A stretch of 19,971 nt of DNA from assembly GCA_964611575.1 (NCBI GenBank), contig CAZTAJ010000077.1, forward strand, positions 1 to 19,971. The letters are read 5' to 3'. The first letter of the stretch is position 1, and each line of letters opens with the position of its first letter. The stretch comes from CAITUY01 sp964611575 (lineage in GTDB: Bacteria; Verrucomicrobiota; Kiritimatiellia; CAIKKV01; CAITUY01). Below, in pieces: positions 16,235 to 19,971 of the stretch. Under the pieces are notes generated by a model. It did not search any database. It saw only the letters and a program-made list of their open reading frames with translations, and was not told the origin of the DNA. The position numbers and the translations under genes are program-made.

Positions 16235-17121
16235 GCCTTGGGTTTGAGGTACTTGCCAACGATCGGCTCCAGCGCCTGGAGCGTCTTTAGCGGCACAACG
16301 GCGGGATCCGTCATGATCGCGTGCTTGAGGGCATGCTGGCAGGCGCACGACCGGCGCTTGGGCAAATGCGGCATCACGCGGCGCAGGATCTCCTTCGCCA
16401 ATTGCGTGTTGGCCTGGAGGGTGGCGATGATCATCTCCACCGACACCTCCTCTTCCGAGACGCGCCAGCAATCGTAGTCCGTGACCATCGCCAGGGCCTG
16501 GTAGCAGAGTTCCGCCTCGCGGCAGAGTTTGGCTTCCGGCAGGCTCGTCATCCCGATGATATCGAAGCCCATCCGCCGGTAGACCTGGGACTCGGCGCGC
16601 GTGGAGAAGGCCGGCCCCTCCATGTTCACATAGGTGCCGCCCGAATTGACCCGCACCTCATGCCCGAGCTTGAGATCGCGAATGACCTCCCCCGCCACCG
16701 TGGCGACCAACTCCCGGAGCGGTTTGCAGGTGGGATCCCCGAAGGACACATGCGCCACGATGCCTTGACCGAAGAAGGTGTGCCCCAGCGAGCCTTTGGT
16801 CCGGTCGAAATACTGGTCGGGCAGGACGATATCCCGCGGCCGCAGCCCCTCCCGGAGGCTTCCGACGGCGCTGACCGACAGCACCCATTCCACGCCCAGC
16901 GACTTGAAACCCCAGATATTGGCGCGGTGGTTGATTTCCGACGGCAGGAGCCGGTGTCCGCGCCCGTGGCGTGGCAGGAAGACCACTTCGACCCCATTCA
17001 AGCACCCCTGGATGTAGGCATCGGATGGTTTGCCGAAGGGGGTGTCGAGATCGATCTCGCTCACATCCTGAAGCCCTTCCAACTGGTACAACCCGCTTCC
17101 GCCAATGACACCAAGTTTCAT
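16231..17121 (-). CDS. mtnP: S-methyl-5'-thioadenosine phosphorylase
   Basis: A 296-residue PNP-family nucleoside phosphorylase. It splits S-methyl-5'-thioadenosine with phosphate into adenine and 5-methylthioribose 1-phosphate, for methionine and purine salvage. Family marks are MKLGVIGGSGLY at the start, FLPRHGRGHRLLPSEINHRANIWGFKSLG (phosphate and ribose contacts), YVNMEGPAFSTRAES (about 164-178) and GMTSLPEAKLCREAELCYQALAMVTDYDCW, where the TDYD aspartates contact the adenine in true MTAPs; that favours MTA over inosine/guanosine. The C-terminal CACQHALKHAIMT cysteine pair is usual in microbial MTAPs. The ATG at 17121 gives the standard N-terminus; ATG 17130 three codons earlier is also possible. 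The frame continues upstream through tRNA-Lys, which is not coding. The stop overlaps the comF GTG. Confidence 0.93.
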   Translation of the reverse strand: MKLGVIGGSGLYQLEGLQDVSEIDLDTPFGKPSDAYIQGCLNGVEVVFLPRHGRGHRLLPSEINHRANIWGFKSLGVEWVLSVSAVGSLREGLRPRDIVLPDQYFDRTKGSLGHTFFGQGIVAHVSFGDPTCKPLRELVATVAGEVIRDLKLGHEVRVNSGGTYVNMEGPAFSTRAESQVYRRMGFDIIGMTSLPEAKLCREAELCYQALAMVTDYDCWRVSEEEVSVEMIIATLQANTQLAKEILRRVMPHLPKRRSCACQHALKHAIMTDPAVVPLKTLQALEPIVGKYLKPKA

Positions 17122-17144
17122 GGGGGGCATGCTCCCGATGGATG

Positions 17145-17217
17145 TAGGCCGTGTGGGATTCGAACCCACGACCACTTGATTAAAAGTCAAGTGCTCTACC
17201 AACTGAGCTAACGGCCT
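17145..17217 (-). tRNA. tRNA-Lys (anticodon UUU)
   Basis: A 73-base cloverleaf. The acceptor stem is AGGCCGT paired with ACGGCCT (7 of 7), the D arm GCTC-AGTTGGTA-GAGC, the anticodon arm CTTGA-CTTTTAA-TCAAG with anticodon TTT, and the T arm GTGGG-TTCGAAT-CCCAC, with discriminator A. CCA is not encoded (the gene is followed by CATCC), so it must be added after transcription. The MTAP start lies 23 bp downstream, and the tRNA may be co-transcribed with it. Translation of this region gives the well-known false peptide LAQLVEHLTFNQVVVGSNPT. The 5' side faces the recombinase gene on the other strand. Confidence 0.97.
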
Positions 17218-17250
17218 GTCTGACCAATGTTTACGGGCTTTTTCTTCATG

Positions 17251-17288
17251 TCGCCCGGTGAACACTATTGCTTTTGTGTCAGTTTTGT
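17251..17288 (-). promoter_or_regulatory. Possible promoter for tRNA-Lys
   Basis: On the minus strand GTGACA is followed 18 bases later by AATAGT, a 4-of-6 match to TATAAT, about 45-50 bases before the tRNA 5' end. The match is moderate and lies inside the direct repeats described separately, so the assignment is uncertain. Confidence 0.25.
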
Positions 17289-17297
17289 GTCACTATT
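17263..17297. repeat. Clustered direct repeats between tRNA-Lys and the recombinase gene
   Basis: TTTTGTGTCA occurs at 17272-17281 and again at 17283-17292, an 11-bp period, and CACTATT occurs at 17263-17269 and 17291-17297 on either side. Short direct repeats next to a tyrosine recombinase gene are typical of integrase arm-binding sites or an auto-repression site. One turn of the helix between copies would put bound proteins on the same face. Confidence 0.5.
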
Positions 17298-17328
17298 ACG
17301 ACCATCACGAGCGAGAAAGGTGGCACAC

Positions 17329-18528
17329 ATGGCACAAGCAAAAACAGGCGCGAAGATACGGGAGCGGCAGGATATGGTCAACGGGAAAGAGTACCGGTAC
17401 TTCACCGTGGTGTACTATTCCGCTGATGGTCGCCGGCAACGGGACACCTTCCCCACTCGGGCTGAGGCCGAGAAGGCGTTGCGGAAGATCGAGACCAAGT
17501 TGACCGTCGACGCTGAGAAACGGAAGGTCCTCGCCAAACGGATCGGGGAAAAAGCCGACAAGTTGACCACCGACCAACTGCTTGACGCCGCCCGCTCGAT
17601 GGAGATCCTGCAAGGGCGCGCCACCCTGGTGGATGCCGTCAAGGAGTTCGTGGAGCGCCACCCTATCGGGCCGGCGGAATCGGTCGAGGCCACGATGCAG
17701 CGGTACCTGGATGATATGACCGCCGCCCAGGCCCGCCCCTCCTCCATTGCCGACAAGCGGGTGAAGTTGCGCGTGTTCTGCCGTGACTACGGGAAGGCGC
17801 CAACCGTCAGTATCGATGAAATCCTGATCCGGTCCTGGTGCGTCAGGAAGGCGTTCTCGCCGCCCACGGCCCATGCCTATACGAGCGCCGCCCGGTCGCT
17901 GGTGAACTTCTTCCATGGCCGGAAGCGCCGGCGCCGGCAAGGCGATGAAACCATGCCGACGACCTGGGCCGCCAATCGTGTGCGGCTGTTGCTTGGGAAG
18001 GCCGAGGAGCAATTCCCCGAGATGATCCCCGCCATGGTCCTGCTTTGGTTCGCCGGTTTGCGGCCCAAGGAAATGCTGCGCATGACCTGGGACCAGATCA
18101 ATCTCACGGCGAAAACAGTGCATGTGACGCCCGAGATTGCGAAGACCCGGACCAGTCGCGTGGTGGACCTCCCCGACAATGCCGTTGCATGGCTGTTGCA
18201 GTACCGCGGCACCGGCAAGGTCGTGTCGTCCTACATGACCTATCGGCGCGGCCGCCTGGACTTGCTCGGTGCGGCGGGAATCAAAGAATGGCCGCGGGAT
18301 GTGCCCCGGCACACGTTTGCGACGATCCACTACAAGACCCATCAGGACATCGGCAAGACGATGGAACAGCTTGGCCACTTCGGGAACGCCCACACGTTCA
18401 CGCGGCACTACAAGGGGCAACCGGTGACACGCGAGCAGGCGGCCGAGTACTGGACCATTCGCCCCGGCTGCGGCCAGGAGGAAATAATAGACATCGCCGC
18501 CGGCGCTGCGGTCCAGGTGGCCGGGTGA
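17329..18528 (+). CDS. Tyrosine recombinase / phage-type integrase, solitary
   Basis: 399 residues from the ATG at 17329, with AAGGTGG about 7 bases upstream; the frame extends to 17227 but that part overlaps the repeats and has no better start. The N-terminus looks like an arm-binding domain (GKEYRYFTVVYYSADGRRQRDTF), followed by a helical core-binding domain (about 95-205, with SSIADKRVKLRVFCRDYG) and the catalytic domain. Catalytic residues visible are R245 (FAGLRPKEML), K272 (AKTRTSR), R327 (PRHTFAT), H350 (QLGHFG) and the nucleophile Y361 (TRHYKG). The His of the usual HxxR box appears to be D324. It lies between tRNA-Lys and ilvC without other mobile genes, so it is either a remnant or a domesticated recombinase. 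Base composition resembles its neighbours. Confidence 0.9.
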   Translation: MAQAKTGAKIRERQDMVNGKEYRYFTVVYYSADGRRQRDTFPTRAEAEKALRKIETKLTVDAEKRKVLAKRIGEKADKLTTDQLLDAARSMEILQGRATLVDAVKEFVERHPIGPAESVEATMQRYLDDMTAAQARPSSIADKRVKLRVFCRDYGKAPTVSIDEILIRSWCVRKAFSPPTAHAYTSAARSLVNFFHGRKRRRRQGDETMPTTWAANRVRLLLGKAEEQFPEMIPAMVLLWFAGLRPKEMLRMTWDQINLTAKTVHVTPEIAKTRTSRVVDLPDNAVAWLLQYRGTGKVVSSYMTYRRGRLDLLGAAGIKEWPRDVPRHTFATIHYKTHQDIGKTMEQLGHFGNAHTFTRHYKGQPVTREQAAEYWTIRPGCGQEEIIDIAAGAAVQVAG

Positions 18529-18562
18529 CGGAGTCGGTCCGTGGTCGGCGGCCAGGTTCACC

Positions 18563-18582
18563 CTGCCTGAATGGCAGTTTAA
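18563..18582 (+). terminator. Weak hairpin after the recombinase gene
   Basis: CTGCC and GGCAG form a 5-bp stem with a 5-base loop, followed by TTTAATGTT. It is short for an intrinsic terminator but is correctly placed, 35 bp after the recombinase stop and just before the ilvC promoter candidate. Confidence 0.3.
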
Positions 18583-18584
18583 TG

Positions 18585-18612
18585 TTGACGGTCGGGCGCG
18601 TTTCCTTAGACT
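18585..18612 (+). promoter_or_regulatory. Probable sigma-70-type promoter of ilvC
   Basis: TTGACG (5 of 6 to the -35 consensus) at 18585-18590 is followed after 16 bp by TAGACT (4 of 6 to TATAAT) at 18607-18612. It is about 30 bp before the ilvC start, so the leader would be about 25 bases long and leaves no room for an attenuator. Confidence 0.5.
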
Positions 18613-18642
18613 TCACCCGTTTTTCAACAAGGAGGACAACAC

Positions 18643-19743
18643 ATGGCTACCATCCAGTTCGGCGGTGAAAAAGAGACCGTCGTGACCCGCAAGGAGTTTT
18701 CAATCGCGAAGGCGCGCAAGGTCCTGAAGAAGGAAACCATCGCCGTCATCGGCTATGGCGTGCAGGGACCCGCCCAGGCGCTGAACCTGAAGGATAACGG
18801 TTTCAAGGTCATCATCGGCCAGGCGCCCGAATTCAAGCGCGACTGGGACCGCGCCTGCAAGGATGGCTGGGTGCCCGGCAAGACCCTCTTCGACATCCCC
18901 GAGGCCGTCCGGCGCGGCACGATCATCCAGATCCTGGTGTCCGACGCCGCCCAGCGCAAGGTGTGGCCCACAATCAAGGCCAACCTCAAGCCCGGCGATG
19001 CCGTGTACTTCTCGCACGGGTTCTCGATTGTGTACAAGGACCAGACCGGCGTGATCCCCCCCAAGAACGTGGACGTGATCATGGTCGCCCCCAAGGGTTC
19101 GGGCCTGAACGTCCGCCGTAACTTCCTCTCGGGCGCGGGCATCAACTCGAGTTTCGCCGTGGGCCAGGACGCCACCGGCCGCGCAACGGAACGTTGCATG
19201 GCGGTCGGCATCGGCATCGGCTCCGGCTACCTCTTCCCGACGACCTTCAAGAAGGAAGTCTACAGCGACCTGACCGGCGAACGCGGCGTGCTGATGGGCG
19301 CCCTGGCCGGCATGATGCAGGCCCAGTACGACGTGCTGCGCGCCAACGGCCACAGCCCCAGCGAGGCGTTCAACGAAACGTCCGAGGAGTTGACCCAGAG
19401 TTTGATTCGTCTGGTTGACGAGAACGGTATGGACTGGATGTACCAGAACTGCTCAGCCACGGCCCAGCACGGCGCGTTGAAATGGCGCCCGATCTTCCGC
19501 CAGGCCAACCTGCCGGTCTTCAAGAAGCTCTACAAGTCGGTCAAGATCGGCCAGGAGACGCGCGAAGTCATCCGCGACTGCGGCGGCAAGGACTACCAGA
19601 AGTTCCTGGGCAAGAAGCTGGCCGAGATCCACAACTCCGAGATGTGGCAGGCTGGCGCCGCCGTGCGTGCGCTGCGCCCGAAGGAAGCCGCGAAGGCGAT
19701 GGCCTCCTCCGCCAAGGGCATCGGCGGCCGTACCGCGAACTGA
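18643..19743 (+). CDS. ilvC: Ketol-acid reductoisomerase, yeast Ilv5-like type
   Basis: The 366-residue enzyme converts 2-acetolactate (or 2-aceto-2-hydroxybutyrate) to the dihydroxy acid with NAD(P)H and magnesium, the second common step of valine, leucine and isoleucine synthesis. GYGVQG at 37-42 is the Rossmann nucleotide loop, FSHGF (123-127) holds the conserved His, and SDLTGERGVLMG (208-219) carries the metal ligands D209 and E213; the C-terminal knotted domain has further ligands in NETSEELTQSL (245-254). The C-terminal part (PVFKKLYKSVKIGQETREVI ... EIHNSEMWQAGAAVRALRP) reads like yeast Ilv5 rather than the short bacterial class I or the long E. coli class II. AAGGAGG lies 7 bases before the ATG. 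It seems to be a single-gene transcription unit; no ilvB/N, ilvD or leuA is next to it here. Confidence 0.96.
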   Translation: MATIQFGGEKETVVTRKEFSIAKARKVLKKETIAVIGYGVQGPAQALNLKDNGFKVIIGQAPEFKRDWDRACKDGWVPGKTLFDIPEAVRRGTIIQILVSDAAQRKVWPTIKANLKPGDAVYFSHGFSIVYKDQTGVIPPKNVDVIMVAPKGSGLNVRRNFLSGAGINSSFAVGQDATGRATERCMAVGIGIGSGYLFPTTFKKEVYSDLTGERGVLMGALAGMMQAQYDVLRANGHSPSEAFNETSEELTQSLIRLVDENGMDWMYQNCSATAQHGALKWRPIFRQANLPVFKKLYKSVKIGQETREVIRDCGGKDYQKFLGKKLAEIHNSEMWQAGAAVRALRPKEAAKAMASSAKGIGGRTAN

Positions 19744-19766
19744 GATCGATGGCGTTGTCAATCGAC

Positions 19767-19803
19767 GGGCAGGAGCGGGCAACCGTTCCTGCCCTTTTTC
19801 TTG
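19767..19803 (+). terminator. Intrinsic terminator of ilvC
   Basis: GGGCAGGAGCGG pairs with CCGTTCCTGCCC (12 bp including one G-T pair) around a GCAA tetraloop, followed directly by TTTTTCTT. It starts 23 bp after the ilvC stop. This is the clearest terminator in the window. Confidence 0.93.
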
Positions 19804-19816
19804 TGGTCAAGGCCAC

Positions 19817-19840
19817 AGGGTTCGGGGTTCAGGGTTCAGG
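19817..19840. repeat. Degenerate GGTTCAG repeats, inverted relative to the end array
   Basis: Three imperfect copies of a 7-base unit (GGGTTCG, GGGTTCA, GGGTTCA) lie just after the ilvC terminator. They are the reverse complement of the CCTGAAC unit that fills the end of the window, so the two tracts could fold into a long stem around an 80-base loop. Confidence 0.7.
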
Positions 19841-19851
19841 TTCTGGAGGAG

Positions 19852-19891
19852 CAAACGCCCAGCAGCCCAAAATCAAACGCCCAACAGCCAA
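19852..19891. repeat. Two copies of a CAAACGCCCARCAGCC unit
   Basis: CAAACGCCCAGCAGCCCAA at 19852-19870 is repeated with small changes at 19874-19891, a 22-bp period, inside the loop between the two inverted 7-mer tracts. No gene is apparent here. Confidence 0.65.
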
Positions 19892-19918
19892 GGCTTGCTT
19901 TTTTCGAACGTTGCGCAT

Positions 19919-19971
19919 CCTGAACCCTGAACCCTGAACCCTGAACCCTGAACCCTGAACCCTGAACCCTG
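19919..19971. repeat. Tandem 7-bp repeat (CCTGAAC)n, at least 7.5 copies, running off the window
   Basis: From 19919 to the end the sequence is a perfect array of the heptamer CCTGAAC. The array is open-ended, so its true length is unknown. It follows the ilvC terminator and encodes no supported gene. The unit resembles telomere-like or intergenic satellite repeats seen in some large bacterial genomes; its function is unknown. Confidence 0.9.

Noticed and set aside
16235..16471. N-terminal extension of ComF
   Set aside because: The extra 79 residues lie wholly over MTAP in another frame; ComF features begin at the GTG at 16234.
17122..17265. N-terminal extension of MTAP through tRNA-Lys
   Set aside because: The extra residues are a translated tRNA gene, a well-known annotation artefact; MTAPs start at MKLGVIGGSG.
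17305..18561. Minus-strand frame of 418 codons opposite the recombinase
   Set aside because: The plus strand encodes a recombinase with its catalytic residues; the antisense product has no recognisable motif.
19919..19971. CRISPR array
   Set aside because: The 7-bp units are contiguous without spacers; it is a simple tandem repeat.

Overview
The window is GC-rich, densely packed bacterial DNA. About 15.4 kb on the minus strand is a carbohydrate-degradation and methyltransferase-like gene series. Next to it are housekeeping genes (MTAP, ComF, tRNA-Lys, ilvC) and a lone tyrosine recombinase. There are no SusC/SusD, ribosomal or rRNA markers. The mix of GH29, GH35-like, GH94 and unusual TIM-barrel glycosidase-like proteins with several UroD-family paralogues, plus a yeast-Ilv5-like ketol-acid reductoisomerase, suggests a member of the PVC superphylum (Kiritimatiellota, Lentisphaerota or Verrucomicrobiota). 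It is probably an anaerobic glycan degrader. This assignment is an inference from gene content and was not tested by phylogeny.

Layout, in the direction of transcription of the minus strand (right to left): tRNA-Lys(UUU) 17145-17217; MTAP 16231-17121; ComF 15509-16234, overlapping MTAP by 4 bp; UroD-like A 14265-15437; a Cys-motif glycosidase-like protein 12430-14244; a 150-bp gap with a perfect palindrome; a GH35-type beta-galactosidase 10163-12280; UroD-like B 8870-10123; a GH29 alpha-L-fucosidase 7585-8865; an unknown protein 6781-7569; a second Cys-motif glycosidase-like protein 5109-6743; a 155-bp gap; a hexapeptide acetyltransferase 4387-4953; a six-hairpin-glycosidase-like protein 2387-4390, overlapping by 4 bp; a GH94 phosphorylase 69-2375; and possibly the start of another gene at 1-49. 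The short gaps, ATGA/GTGA overlaps and good ribosome-binding sites indicate one or a few operons.

On the plus strand, a tyrosine recombinase (17329-18528) begins about 110 bp from the 5' end of tRNA-Lys. It is followed by ilvC (18643-19743), which has its own promoter candidate, a strong Shine-Dalgarno sequence and a clear intrinsic terminator. The window ends in a 7-bp tandem repeat (CCTGAAC)n, with inverted copies about 80-100 bp upstream.

Working model (inference): the minus-strand locus takes apart a fucose- and galactose-containing oligosaccharide, largely in the cytoplasm. GH29 would remove fucose, the GH35-type enzyme galactose, and GH94 would phosphorolyse a disaccharide. Two divergent UroD-like proteins, one with an H-x-C...H potential zinc site, sit between the glycosidases. 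They raise the possibility of methyl-group removal from O-methylated sugars. No corrinoid protein, transporter, sulfatase or dedicated regulator is visible in the window.
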